From assembly GCA_937981955.1 (NCBI GenBank), contig CALJNA010000082.1, forward strand, positions 1 to 58,011: a DNA stretch of 58,011 nt, given 5' to 3'. Below are positions 1-9,104 of this stretch, in pieces. Source of the stretch: an uncultured Granulosicoccaceae bacterium. Lineage in GTDB: Bacteria > Pseudomonadota > Gammaproteobacteria > Granulosicoccales > Granulosicoccaceae. Under the pieces are notes generated by a model. The model was not told where the DNA came from and ran no database searches. It worked only from the letters and a program-made list of their open reading frames with translations. The translations under genes were made by a program, and so were the position numbers. How positions within the stretch are numbered: position 1 is the first letter of the stretch; each line of letters begins with the position of its first letter.

Positions 1-821
1 AGTACGAAACAGTATTCAATGGTGCCGAAAAAACCTGGCACCGTTGGTAAGGTTAGGCCGACTACTATTAACCCGACTACAACAACCGCGAGCCAGAAAT
101 CAGCATTGATATCAAAGGCCAAAAAAGAAAAGTAAACGCAGGCTGCCAGAAGCAGCCACTGCACCAGCGAGTTGATGATGACTTTGATTAAAAGTTTCTT
201 TTCTTTAAGTAATGAAAGTCCGTCTGCCAGATTGATCATCTGATCGGCTATCTTATGTCTAAGCTTTTCGGCTGGCCACTTAAGCCTGTGTCGGATAAAT
301 TGAACAGAAGCGTCGATGTACAAAACGATCAAGGTGCAGATAGTGGCTACCACGAACACAAAAAGCAGCAAGGCCGAGCCGGCAGCCGTCATTGCCGCAG
401 GATAGTCTCCAATCAATGTGGCAGCCGAAAATATTAACAACACAGCCAGCATATCCATTAACCGCTCAACAACCAGACTGGCCAATACCGTAGCATTTGA
501 AATGTTGAACTGGGACCCGGCCAGATAGATTCGGACAACCTCGCCAGCATGCACAGGCAATAAGTTGTTACCGGCAGCGCCTGCCATTAAAGATGGGGTC
601 AGCTTAGCGGCACTTATGTCATATCGTGGAGATAGTATGTCACTCCACCGAATCGCTCTAAGCCAGTAGAAGACTGCGTTACAAAGCAGCAGAGGTATGA
701 TCAGGAACAGATTAGCATTGGCAAATGCTGTTGATACATCGGTAAAGTTGACGTCTTTGAGCGCCAGCCACAGAAACAGAACGCTGAGGACTATTCCCGA
801 GACAATCAGAAATTTCTTCAT
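1..821 (-). CDS. Flippase-like membrane protein, LPG synthase TM family (partial, 3' end outside window)
   Basis: The frame is open from an ATG at 821 to the window edge (273 codons), so the C-terminus is missing. The product is a multi-pass inner-membrane protein of the lysylphosphatidylglycerol synthase TM-region family (UPF0104/AglD-like). Hallmarks seen: a hydrophobic helix directly after MKKFLIV, GNNLLPVHAGEVVRIYLAG at about residues 84-102, VVERLMDMLAVL after it, and LPTVPGFFGTIEY near the edge. Stand-alone members of this family occur in glycan and lipid loci and are thought to move or modify lipid-linked substrates; the substrate here cannot be read. Its start overlaps the sulfotransferase stop as ATGA, so the two are probably translated together. 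Confidence 0.85.
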   Translation of the reverse strand, partial: MKKFLIVSGIVLSVLFLWLALKDVNFTDVSTAFANANLFLIIPLLLCNAVFYWLRAIRWSDILSPRYDISAAKLTPSLMAGAAGNNLLPVHAGEVVRIYLAGSQFNISNATVLASLVVERLMDMLAVLLIFSAATLIGDYPAAMTAAGSALLLFVFVVATICTLIVLYIDASVQFIRHRLKWPAEKLRHKIADQMINLADGLSLLKEKKLLIKVIINSLVQWLLLAACVYFSFLAFDINADFWLAVVVVGLIVVGLTLPTVPGFFGTIEYCFV

Positions 822-1924
822 TTAGTTTCGTAATGCGCTTCGACTTTTTGATCACTATTTTGCGGTTTTGGACGTGCTCTACGTTGAAGTTCGTTTTCTA
901 TTTGTTGAAATATTTCTGGATTAGTACAACGATTGTTATGCGTTATTGGCGGCAGTGGCACTGACTTGGCTGTTTCGTTCACGTTGAGGATTTCAGTGTT
1001 TACTTTGTCGATCAGAGCTGAAGGGTTTTTACAAAATTCTTCATAACTCACAATCCAGAATCGATCGCTGCCGATTTTTTCTTGTTGCTCTTTAGCAAGC
1101 GAATTTAAAAAATCAATCTGTTCTAATACCGGTACGACCGGTAAGGCAGGATCCCCTTCGTTTTTTAACTCATTTTGTACATTCGTTACACCGTAACTCT
1201 GCTTAATGTTGCCGTTTATTTCCAAGCGTGCTTTTATCAACGATTGCGCCAGAAATTTTGTCTCCCTTTGCAAGCAGATAAAATATGTGTTGTCCAATGA
1301 GCTCGAAACCCTATCGGCAAAGGCGTTGAGATTATTGTTTTTGGACAATGTCGGCTTACCTTGCTGGGCAGAGAAACAGTTAAAAAATTCCGCCATTTTT
1401 GCAGCACCCTCTGGTGTTAATAGGGTGCGAAAATCGGATTCATCCACATCGACCCATTGATTCCACAAGTGATTTGCCTCACTCGGTGATTGCAGGCCGG
1501 CTGTTTTCCCGTAATAATTTTCATAATCCGGCTTTTGCCCGGTACTTGATTGTTTCGTGAAAAGCCGCGAGGCCACAATTGGCGAACGTGAGAAGGCGAC
1601 TGTAAAGTTTCTAATAAAGCTTACGTTATCCAGGTTATTTGCCAGTACCTGATACACAAGAGTCGTGCCGCTACGGGCGGGTCCGCAAATAAAGATATGC
1701 GGGCCTGTTTGTCCTGAACGAATCTTCTGGCGAGTTCTGAGTTCGAAGCGTTGCAAAACCCAGTCGATCGGTGTTGCCAATATGCTGGCGCCGGTTAGCC
1801 ATAACGTGAACGAGGCTGCTTTTTTATTTGAGCTGAGCATGCGCCGAATCAACCCAATAGGGTCGTTCACGTGACTCGGTATAAACCGGCCCAGCGCTTG
1901 CTTTGATTTGGACCAAAAACTCAT
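818..1924 (-). CDS. PAPS-dependent sulfotransferase family protein
   Basis: A 368-residue protein with a sulfotransferase fold. The 5'-phosphosulfate-binding loop is clear as GPARSGTTL at residues 81-89, after the beta strand HIFIC. A later segment with FICLQRE and the C-terminal FWIVSYEEFCKNP resemble the 3'-phosphate-binding region and the conserved YEE segment of the family. It would transfer sulfate from PAPS to a hydroxyl or amine of a carbohydrate or lipid. It lies downstream of sugar-nucleotide and deacetylase genes, and its stop overlaps the start of a flippase-like gene, which suggests sulfation of a glycan or glycolipid. Fold confidence is good; the acceptor is unknown. Confidence 0.85.
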   Translation of the reverse strand: MSFWSKSKQALGRFIPSHVNDPIGLIRRMLSSNKKAASFTLWLTGASILATPIDWVLQRFELRTRQKIRSGQTGPHIFICGPARSGTTLVYQVLANNLDNVSFIRNFTVAFSRSPIVASRLFTKQSSTGQKPDYENYYGKTAGLQSPSEANHLWNQWVDVDESDFRTLLTPEGAAKMAEFFNCFSAQQGKPTLSKNNNLNAFADRVSSSLDNTYFICLQRETKFLAQSLIKARLEINGNIKQSYGVTNVQNELKNEGDPALPVVPVLEQIDFLNSLAKEQQEKIGSDRFWIVSYEEFCKNPSALIDKVNTEILNVNETAKSVPLPPITHNNRCTNPEIFQQIENELQRRARPKPQNSDQKVEAHYETK

Positions 1925-2201
1925 GCTTGTGACTGATTGCTCATCTCGTAATATGAATAGGCTACAGCAATTTCCCGTGGTTTAGAGGTGCGGTTATTAT
2001 TCCAGTGTCGCGCAGCACAAAAACAGCGCACATTTAACGACTTATTCCGCGTGATCACGCTTGGCAATCTCCATTGTGGCCATAGGCTTGTTTAGCGTTT
2101 TGCCGCATTGTGCCGGTAGATGTTTATGTAGGCTATAGTATTATTGTCAAAAAGCATTAATTCGAACGAAGCAACTTATACGTACCGCTAGCTATTTTCC
2201 G
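1925..2201. other. Divergent intergenic region
   Basis: This gap of 277 bases separates the minus-strand sulfotransferase from the plus-strand GT-C gene, so it should carry two promoters. A perfect 12-bp palindrome GCGTGATCACGC lies at 2049-2060. A TATAGT hexamer at 2134-2139 could be a plus-strand -10, but no well-spaced -35 accompanies it. No coding sequence is convincing here. Confidence 0.4.
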
Positions 2202-3926
2202 GTGAATCCCAAAACAACCATAATCTTTGCCGCTCTGATCAGTCTCATTGGCTGTGTCGTTATAAACGTTTTTGTCTGGAATTTATGGTCGCCAGCTTTT
2301 ATTCTGAATGATGGCGTTCAGTATCTTTCAACGGCCTTCAATTGGAATGAAGGGCGAGGGTTGTACACCAATGCGTTAATGTTCACTCCGCATTTTCAAG
2401 GTGTCGTTCCAGCACCTCAAACCGTCTGGCCACCTGGTTACCCATTGCTTATCTCCTTAATAAGCATGCTGGGAATGCCAATTCATCAAGCAGCTTTAAT
2501 TACTAATTTGGTTTTGCATTTTGTTGGTGCTGTATTGATGCTGCTGATTTTTCTAAGATGGAAGATACACTACCTCACCGCCTTATTGTTTACCGCAGCG
2601 TTTTATATCACAGCAACACCTTGGACATATGCGTTAGCGCTAATGTCAGAGCCTGCTTTTAACGCTTGGATTCTTGCATCCATACTCCTGTTGCCTAATC
2701 CTGAGAAGGGTCGTTTATGGCTATGGTTGGCGAGTGGATTTTTTATAGCCTTGTGTGTGTCAACCCGTTACACCGGCGTTTTTTACGCGCTGGGTGTTGG
2801 TTTGGGAACATTTATTTATTGTCTGCGAACGGATAAGTTTAATCGCGTCGGTTTTATACGGTGTATAGGGTTGATTGCTTTGCAGCAATCGATGGCAGTT
2901 GCCATATTTCTCTATTTGCAGTACCGAACCTATTCGCTGATAGGTACTTTGGAGCGTCAAGCTGGATTGATAGAACCTGATTCGCTGATACTGACATTAA
3001 GAAAAGTTGTGTGGCAGCTGCACGAACTAGCTGGATTTACGCAAGAGGGGCTGTTGCCGTTCATGGTAAACAAGCTTCTTTTTGTTATTTTTGTGCTGGT
3101 TTTCTTATGGCTATTGGTTAATGTATTTCGAATTAATACTAAAACAAGGAAGGAAACGAAAACCAACCGAAATGGATTCACCAGATTGGCTTGCTATGTA
3201 ATTTTAGGGCACAGTGCGGTGTTCGCGCTGTTTTTCACAATAACGAGTATGGGTTCGAACAACGTGGATCTTTCTCATCGATATCTTTATCAAATCTATC
3301 CTGGTCTGTATATTCTTTTTTGTGCTTCGGTTTTTAAAGCATACAGAAGTGCTTCTGTGGCTGCTAACCTGGATAGTTTCGGCAAGTGGCTTCGCCGTGC
3401 AACCATGGCTTTGTGCTTTTTATTCGTTGCCGCCCAGATTAACTTTGTCAGTGGCGTTGATCTGTCCAAATACGCGGGTAAGTCCACGATAGACGCACTG
3501 TCAGCTCAGGTGTCGGAAAATACTACCTTATCTGATTTCATTGCAGCGTGTTTTCCCGATTCAGATAAGTCAACACGTACCGTCGGCACTTCAGTTTTTG
3601 GAAAAGGTACCTTGTGGAGTAATGACGGGCAGCTTATGCATTTGCATACTCAAGTGCCTACACTCACAACCGCTCAAGTCTACGCTAACGAACCTTTCGA
3701 TTTAGCCGGGATGGCAGAGCAAATTCAAATGTACGATATCAAGATGTTTATCTTTGTTAATGGCATGATGAATACCGAGCATCAGTTTGTTGAGTTAATG
3801 GATGGGTTGAAGCAGTTTCTTGTAATGGAAGAACTGGCTACTCCTTTACCAATGATAGGCAATCAGGTGCCAAACACTGTTTCGGTAGATGTGCTAGTAA
3901 CTGATCAATCTTGTCTTGATTATTGA
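2202..3926 (+). CDS. GT-C family integral membrane glycosyltransferase (PMT/ArnT-like)
   Basis: A 574-residue multi-pass membrane protein starting at GTG. After the first transmembrane helix (about residues 7-29) the first periplasmic loop carries Asp37 (NDGVQY) and then WPPGYPLL near residue 80, the arrangement of PMT_2/ArnT-type transferases that use polyprenyl-phosphate-linked sugars. About ten hydrophobic helices are followed by a mostly soluble C-terminal domain of about 140 residues. It probably adds a sugar from a lipid carrier on the periplasmic side; acceptor and sugar are unknown. It is the only plus-strand gene in an otherwise minus-strand glycan cluster and converges on a deacetylase gene. 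Confidence 0.7.
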   Translation: MNPKTTIIFAALISLIGCVVINVFVWNLWSPAFILNDGVQYLSTAFNWNEGRGLYTNALMFTPHFQGVVPAPQTVWPPGYPLLISLISMLGMPIHQAALITNLVLHFVGAVLMLLIFLRWKIHYLTALLFTAAFYITATPWTYALALMSEPAFNAWILASILLLPNPEKGRLWLWLASGFFIALCVSTRYTGVFYALGVGLGTFIYCLRTDKFNRVGFIRCIGLIALQQSMAVAIFLYLQYRTYSLIGTLERQAGLIEPDSLILTLRKVVWQLHELAGFTQEGLLPFMVNKLLFVIFVLVFLWLLVNVFRINTKTRKETKTNRNGFTRLACYVILGHSAVFALFFTITSMGSNNVDLSHRYLYQIYPGLYILFCASVFKAYRSASVAANLDSFGKWLRRATMALCFLFVAAQINFVSGVDLSKYAGKSTIDALSAQVSENTTLSDFIAACFPDSDKSTRTVGTSVFGKGTLWSNDGQLMHLHTQVPTLTTAQVYANEPFDLAGMAEQIQMYDIKMFIFVNGMMNTEHQFVELMDGLKQFLVMEELATPLPMIGNQVPNTVSVDVLVTDQSCLDY

Positions 3927-3943
3927 CAAAGTTATTTAGATAT

Positions 3944-4951
3944 TTAGCTACTGCCGGGCGTGTGTTCAAACCCGGTTTGATCCTGACGAAATGCTGGTTC
4001 AAAAACCGGGATAGGCTTGGTATTATCAAGGCCAGCGATATACTCTCCAATTGGCAGAGCTGAAAACCGATTTTCCAACACATCGAAAAACATATCCATT
4101 AGTTCAATTTTGTGGCTGCTGTCCATATTCATTGCAGGAAAAAATTCAAGCCCTGTTTTATCATCCTTGCCCAGAAAATCCAGCGGATGCAGTAACAGAG
4201 ACGGTTCTGTGCTGGTGATTCGACACATTTGCGCTGCTATGAAGGTATATAGCTTGGCGATCGATGAGCTGTATCCTGCAAGATAAATAAGATAGCTAAA
4301 ATGTATCGGTGTTTTGAAAACCGGCATTGTGGTTACCGGCAATTCCAATAATTGTGTCTGATCCATGTTCCATCGATAAGGTTTAACCGGACGAAATGCG
4401 TCTGAGAAAGTGCCAAACAAGGCTCGCCGCTGCTCTTTCTGTTCATCGCTTAGCTGACTTTTGGAAAAAAAGTACGCCCGAGCAAACGGATTCAGAATGT
4501 TTGGGAATGCGGTTGCGTCATAGGCGTAGTCACGTTTTACAAGTGCGTTCAATGTTGCGGTGGAAAGACTGAAACCAGGTCCGCGGAACCCATTAACACG
4601 TACACCTGTCGCTTTTTCTATCGCATCTTCGGCTTTTGCCAATTCCTCATCGAGCTGTGCTGGTGAGTAAAGATGGAGCCAGGGTTCATGATGAAAACTG
4701 TGGTTTGCAATCTCATGGCCTGCAGCGCTGAGTTGTGCCAGTGCCTCTTGGTTCTTTTCAAGCGCGGCATCCTGTCCAACGATGAACATGGTAATTTTGA
4801 TATTTCTACGTTCAAGAAACGACAGAATGCGTGGTACAGCAGTATCCAGATAGCTGGGAAACTCTTTCCAGCCGGCGTCGCCGTGAGTTTGCATATAAGC
4901 CCACTGGTTATCCAGGTCGAGCGACAGGCTCATGTTCCGTTTTTGGCTCAT
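3944..4951 (-). CDS. Polysaccharide deacetylase (NodB homology domain)
   Basis: A 335-residue protein without an obvious signal peptide. NodB motifs visible are LDLDN (Asp12 and Asp14), the metal-binding HSFHH (His84 and His88) within EIANHSFHHEP, and RGPGFS as a variant of the third motif. Members are metal-dependent de-N-acetylases acting on sugars. A cytoplasmic location would fit action on a precursor or lipid-linked intermediate rather than on an exported polymer. The start overlaps the stop of the Gfo/Idh/MocA gene as ATGA, placing it in the same operon. Family confidence is high and substrate is unknown. Confidence 0.85.
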   Translation of the reverse strand: MSQKRNMSLSLDLDNQWAYMQTHGDAGWKEFPSYLDTAVPRILSFLERRNIKITMFIVGQDAALEKNQEALAQLSAAGHEIANHSFHHEPWLHLYSPAQLDEELAKAEDAIEKATGVRVNGFRGPGFSLSTATLNALVKRDYAYDATAFPNILNPFARAYFFSKSQLSDEQKEQRRALFGTFSDAFRPVKPYRWNMDQTQLLELPVTTMPVFKTPIHFSYLIYLAGYSSSIAKLYTFIAAQMCRITSTEPSLLLHPLDFLGKDDKTGLEFFPAMNMDSSHKIELMDMFFDVLENRFSALPIGEYIAGLDNTKPIPVFEPAFRQDQTGFEHTPGSS

Positions 4952-5985
4952 GATGAGGCTCCGTCGATAGCAACCGGATTGCCATTTTGGGACAATGACA
5001 AATCGGCTGCTTCCAATACTTCTACCACGCGAAATCCGTCTTCGCCGTCACTTCTGGGTGTTGCCCGGTTTCTTATGCATGATAGAAAGTGTTCGCATTC
5101 AGCACGCAGTGGTTCTCCCACTTTTATGTGTGGAATAGTGATATCGCCAAAACGAAGACCAACGTATTCTGCGTAGGTGTCATAGTCCATATTGAGCTCG
5201 ACACCTTTATCGTAAATCTTTAGCTTCTCTGATGGCTCCAGGTCATCGAACACCGCCATGCGCTTACTTCCAACAATAGTAATCTTTCTCGTTTTATGTG
5301 GATCCAGCCAGCTAACGTGCACATGCCCCATTGCCTGGTCATTGAAATTCATGGTGAGAAACATGACATCTTCAACACCGGGTTGTAGATAGGCCTGCCC
5401 TCGGGCAGAGATATCTGATGGTTTTAATCCGAGTAAGTACAGAATGACTGAAATATCGTGCGGAGCAAAGTTCCACAGAGCATTTTCATCTTGTCGAACT
5501 GTGCCAAGGTTCAGTCTTTGCGCGTAGATATAGCGAATATCACCCAGTTCTCCATCTTCAATCATTTTTTTCAGGTGTTCTATAACCGGATGATACTCAA
5601 GCAGGTGACCGACCATGAGTACCTGTGACTTTTCATCAGCCAGTTGAATGAGTTCTCGGGCTTCAGCCGATGCCATAACGAACGGTTTTTCTACGTAAAC
5701 ATCTTTACCCGCTTCTAATGCCTGCTTACATAGTGAGTAGTGTGTAGGTCCGTTGGTCGCAATAACAATGGCATCGAGCTTATTGTCGTCCAGCAACTCC
5801 TGATAGTCAGTGGTGATATTTTCAGGCTGGACGAGCGGGGCGAGTTTTTCCAGTGTTGCCTGATCGAGATCGCAGATGTAGCGCAGATTCGCTTTCAGTA
5901 TCTGGCTGTAGTTGCGAGCCAGGTTTTTTCCCCAGCCACCAACACCGACTACACCAATATTAACGATATCCTTGTTTGCGTCCAT
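4948..5985 (-). CDS. Gfo/Idh/MocA family oxidoreductase, WlbA/WbpB-like
   Basis: A 345-residue protein with an N-terminal Rossmann fold (GVVGVGGWG near residues 12-20) and the family signature VEKPF near residue 98, followed by the C-terminal beta-sheet domain. The closest functional reading is the UDP-N-acetylglucosaminuronate 3-dehydrogenase WlbA/WbpB. This rests on the neighbours, a hexapeptide N-acetyltransferase and a UDP-GlcNAc 2-epimerase, which act in the same pathway to UDP-2,3-diacetamido-2,3-dideoxy uronic acids. The following deacetylase gene overlaps its stop. Other sugar-nucleotide oxidoreductases of the family remain possible. Confidence 0.8.
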   Translation of the reverse strand: MDANKDIVNIGVVGVGGWGKNLARNYSQILKANLRYICDLDQATLEKLAPLVQPENITTDYQELLDDNKLDAIVIATNGPTHYSLCKQALEAGKDVYVEKPFVMASAEARELIQLADEKSQVLMVGHLLEYHPVIEHLKKMIEDGELGDIRYIYAQRLNLGTVRQDENALWNFAPHDISVILYLLGLKPSDISARGQAYLQPGVEDVMFLTMNFNDQAMGHVHVSWLDPHKTRKITIVGSKRMAVFDDLEPSEKLKIYDKGVELNMDYDTYAEYVGLRFGDITIPHIKVGEPLRAECEHFLSCIRNRATPRSDGEDGFRVVEVLEAADLSLSQNGNPVAIDGASS

Positions 5986-6005
5986 TGTTCTGTCCTAGTC
6001 AAATT

Positions 6006-6028
6006 AAGCCTGACCTATTATCAGGCTT
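6006..6028 (-). other. Stem-loop across the epimerase stop codon
   Basis: Arms AAGCCTGA (6006-6013) and TCAGGCTT (6021-6028) pair perfectly over 8 bp with a 7-base loop. The TGA stop of the epimerase gene (6021-6023) lies inside the stem. On the minus strand it is followed by AATTTG rather than a clear T-run, so it is a better candidate for an attenuator or RNA-processing element between the epimerase and dehydrogenase cistrons than for a strong terminator. Confidence 0.4.
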
Positions 6029-7130
6029 GTGCTTGGAAAAATTGCAGTATGTCTTCCGTGATGACATGTGCAGCTTTGCCAGTTCCAAAAAAACGATTCA
6101 TATCGGCCAGAATCTGGCCTGTGAAGGGTGAGGACGAAGAAACAACGCGATTAACGGTATCGCGTAACAAACCGGTGTCGTTGCCAACCAATTGATTAAC
6201 ACCCATTTCGACTGTTTCAGTCCATTCAGTTTCTTCTCGTAATGTAACGCACGGTGTTTCCAAAAAAGCCGCTTCTTTTTGTAACCCGCCCGAATCGGTT
6301 AACGCAATAGCTGCGTTTTGAACCAGACTCAGCATATCAAGGTACGCCAGTGGTTCAATAAAGCGGATTGACGAATAGCCTTGTTTGTCTGTCTTTTCCA
6401 GTAAGGCGCGCGTGCGTGGGTGCACAGGAAAGACGACTGGCATGGTGTCAGCGGATAGTGCATTAATTGCTTTGATCAGCTCTGGCAGCACTGCTGTGTC
6501 GGTATTGGATGGTCTGTGCAGTGTAAGAACGGCAAATGGCTTGCCATGTAATTCCAAGCGTTCTACGATATTGCTTTTGCTGTGTGCCAGTTCAATGTTA
6601 TGCATTACGGCATCGCGCATAACATCTCCGGTCATGATCGCTCGCGATTCAAGATTCTCAGATCGCAAATGGCTCATGCCTGCTGGTGTCGGTGCATAGA
6701 GACGATCACTGCAATGATCGGTTGCCACACGATTGATTTCTTCGGGCATTTTTCGATTAAAACTTCGCAGTCCGGCTTCTATGTGTGCAATAGGGAGATG
6801 GATCTTGGCTGCCGCCATGCAGGCCGCAAGCGTAGAATTTGTATCTCCGTACACCAGCACCGCATCTGGTTTCAAATTTAAAAATTGTTCCTCCAATCGC
6901 ATCATCATGTTGCCGGTTTGTACTGCGTGACTGGCAGAACCGATATCCAGATTCAGATCGGGTTTGGGCAATTCCAGTTCGTCAAAGAACACAGCCGACA
7001 TTTTGTCATCATAGTGCTGACCCGTATGAATGATGCTGTGTTGAATTTGTGCGTGTTGTTCGAACGCCCTGGTTAAAGGTGCCAGTTTAACGAACTGTGG
7101 TCGCGCGCCGACAATGGATACCAGCTTCAT
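6021..7130 (-). CDS. wecB: UDP-N-acetylglucosamine 2-epimerase (non-hydrolysing)
   Basis: The protein begins MKLVSIVGARPQFVK at 7130; a longer frame back to 7208 only reads into the upstream acetyltransferase gene. The 369-residue product shows the epimerase signatures GARPQFVK, HTGQHYDD, EAGLRSFNRKMPEEINR and TDSGGLQKEA, the last near the UDP-binding site. It interconverts UDP-GlcNAc-type sugars with UDP-ManNAc-type sugars at C2. With the neighbouring WlbA-like and WbpD-like genes it may act as WbpI, epimerising UDP-GlcNAc3NAcA; plain WecB activity is equally possible. Its start overlaps the acetyltransferase stop as ATGA. Confidence 0.9.
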   Translation of the reverse strand: MKLVSIVGARPQFVKLAPLTRAFEQHAQIQHSIIHTGQHYDDKMSAVFFDELELPKPDLNLDIGSASHAVQTGNMMMRLEEQFLNLKPDAVLVYGDTNSTLAACMAAAKIHLPIAHIEAGLRSFNRKMPEEINRVATDHCSDRLYAPTPAGMSHLRSENLESRAIMTGDVMRDAVMHNIELAHSKSNIVERLELHGKPFAVLTLHRPSNTDTAVLPELIKAINALSADTMPVVFPVHPRTRALLEKTDKQGYSSIRFIEPLAYLDMLSLVQNAAIALTDSGGLQKEAAFLETPCVTLREETEWTETVEMGVNQLVGNDTGLLRDTVNRVVSSSSPFTGQILADMNRFFGTGKAAHVITEDILQFFQAQA

Positions 7131-7738
7131 GAGTTGTCTGCTTTTGTCAGTGGCGCAACACCAGCGCTGGTTTTTTCGTATTGGCGGTTGCATGCACTGC
7201 AAGTGCAAGAACCTGTTTCAGAGTCGGCAACAGGTAACTCCAGATTTTCACCGCAATAGCAAACGTAGCCAATAAGCCGAGCGGGGTTACCCACTACCTT
7301 TGCATAGTTGGGCACATCGTTGATGACAACCGAGCCTGCACCAATGAAACTGTACTGGCCGATTGTGTTTCCACACACAACCGTGGCATTAGCTCCAATC
7401 GATGCCCCTCGTTTTACCAGAGTTTGTTGATATTCGCTTTTTCGATTCACGTGGCTACGGGGATTAATCACGTTAGTGAAAACCATGGAAGGTCCGCAGA
7501 ATACGTCGTCCTCGAGAATCACACCGCTGTATACGCTCACGTTATTCTGTATCTTTACGTTGTTTCCGATAATGCAATCGGGTGAAACCACAACGTTTTG
7601 TCCGAAGTTGCAATTGCGGCCAATGGTGCAGTTGGGCATGATGTGCGAAAAATGCCAGATCTTGGTGCCTTCACCAATAACAGAACCGTCGTCAATCCAG
7701 GCGGTTTCATGCGCAAAAAATTCAGCTTTGTCTTCCAT
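7127..7738 (-). CDS. Hexapeptide-repeat N-acetyltransferase, WbpD/WlbB-like
   Basis: A 203-residue left-handed beta-helix acyltransferase. Repeated hexapeptides run through about residues 20-150 (for example CTIGRNCNFGQNVVVSPDC). A C-terminal cysteine cluster (Cys160, Cys162, Cys178, Cys180, Cys183) looks like a small metal site, as in many WbpD/WlbB relatives. Those enzymes acetylate the 3-amino group of UDP-GlcNAc(3NH2)A using acetyl-CoA. The gene sits 5 bp after the flavoprotein gene and overlaps the epimerase gene, so it belongs to one operon. The exact substrate is inferred from context. Confidence 0.85.
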   Translation of the reverse strand: MEDKAEFFAHETAWIDDGSVIGEGTKIWHFSHIMPNCTIGRNCNFGQNVVVSPDCIIGNNVKIQNNVSVYSGVILEDDVFCGPSMVFTNVINPRSHVNRKSEYQQTLVKRGASIGANATVVCGNTIGQYSFIGAGSVVINDVPNYAKVVGNPARLIGYVCYCGENLELPVADSETGSCTCSACNRQYEKTSAGVAPLTKADNS

Positions 7739-7743
7739 GGCTT

Positions 7744-9099
7744 TTATTTGATTTGAAGCTGATTCGAAAAAGTATGGTAAAACGCATTGACTGCAGCAAT
7801 CACTTCGTTGTTGTTCAAAGTGGCATTAACAAACTGGCTTGTGTTGAGTACGTGTAGTCTGTGGTGCCTGGTTTGCGCTTCGGGGACAATGTTCGAATAA
7901 TTCAGCACTTGTAAAGGCTGTACCTTTATTGCCCGATTAACATGCACACTAACAATGTCATCCATGTTGTAGTCGGGAAACATCGATTTAATACCAGCTA
8001 AAAACCGCTCTTTAAAATAATTGTCTGGTTTTTTCAGCTCATCGTCGGTTGAGAGCATGTAGCGGGGCAGGTAGGTTAAATGGTGGTTTTCTGTATTTTC
8101 CGGATTGACGACATTACTCATGCCAATGAGTCCGGTAAATGGAACGGAGTCATCGGCAATATTAACAACATAATAGTGTGTCAGCGGTGTTTTGGATACG
8201 ATCACTACACAGACAACACCCAGATATTCAACCTCTTCACCGGCATTGGAAACAGCTTGGTCTGTCGCTTCCAACCCTGGTTTTCCTAACTTGATCATTT
8301 CTGGACTGACGATTTGGTTCAATACGTTGACTGGGCTGGTGCAGACAACATGATCAAAGTCGTAAGATTGCTTGTCTGTCTGAACATGCATGCGATCGTC
8401 TGTCGTTGGTTGAATATTTGATACCGATTCGTTTAACCGTATGTTCCCTGACGCTGAAGTGATGCTGTTTTGTAGCGTGTGAAAGATGCTTTTGTACCCA
8501 CCCTTGACATGCCCGAGCTGCTCTGCACTGGCAGATTTATCACGTGCAGAAAACATGCGTTTAATGTACGACCAGATGAACACGGCAGATACCCGCTTGT
8601 AACTGGGCCCTAACTTTGCCAATAGCAGTGGTTTCCAGAGTTTTTCAAATGTTTCGTTACCTGACACGCGTCGCAGCCACTGTTCGCAGCTTTGTGTTTC
8701 GAGTTTTTGCCAGTTGTTGATTCTTGAACCGTACAACATGGTAAAGCCCAATCGAATTTTGGAAGTCAGTGACAGCAAAGGGAATTTTAAAAACTCCATG
8801 TTGCTGCTGATGGAGTGCAGTTTGTTATCAACATAAAAGCCGGTATAGGTTCTTTGCCATTGCAGGTGATCAGACATTCCCAGGTCATTGATCAGTCCAA
8901 TTAAATGACGATCAGAGGGTAAGATGACATGGTAGAACCGGTCCCAGGTAAAAGCCCCGAAGTTGTGCCATGTTGCCAGCCCTCCGGGTTTGTCACTGTG
9001 TTCAATGACAGTCACTATATGACCATCGGCGCTGAGCTTATGCGCCAGCGCCATGCCCATTAAGCCGGCTCCGACAATGCCTATTTCTTTGCCAGCCAC
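7744..9099 (-). CDS. FAD-dependent amine-oxidase-like oxidoreductase
   Basis: I place the start at GTG 9099, five bases after the stop of the upstream SDR gene and 11 bases after AGGGA. An ATG at 9156 would add 19 residues that merely overlap that gene. The protein (about 451 residues) opens with an FAD-binding dinucleotide fold, GIVGAGLMG, ending in the acidic residue of VIEH and the GG of DKPGG. The architecture resembles protoporphyrinogen-oxidase-like and UDP-galactopyranose-mutase-like flavoproteins common in polysaccharide loci. The tight link to an SDR and a GT2 gene suggests a role in modifying a sugar or a lipid carrier; the reaction is unknown. Confidence 0.75.
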   Translation of the reverse strand: MAGKEIGIVGAGLMGMALAHKLSADGHIVTVIEHSDKPGGLATWHNFGAFTWDRFYHVILPSDRHLIGLINDLGMSDHLQWQRTYTGFYVDNKLHSISSNMEFLKFPLLSLTSKIRLGFTMLYGSRINNWQKLETQSCEQWLRRVSGNETFEKLWKPLLLAKLGPSYKRVSAVFIWSYIKRMFSARDKSASAEQLGHVKGGYKSIFHTLQNSITSASGNIRLNESVSNIQPTTDDRMHVQTDKQSYDFDHVVCTSPVNVLNQIVSPEMIKLGKPGLEATDQAVSNAGEEVEYLGVVCVVIVSKTPLTHYYVVNIADDSVPFTGLIGMSNVVNPENTENHHLTYLPRYMLSTDDELKKPDNYFKERFLAGIKSMFPDYNMDDIVSVHVNRAIKVQPLQVLNYSNIVPEAQTRHHRLHVLNTSQFVNATLNNNEVIAAVNAFYHTFSNQLQIK

Positions 9100-9104
9100 T
9101 GGAC

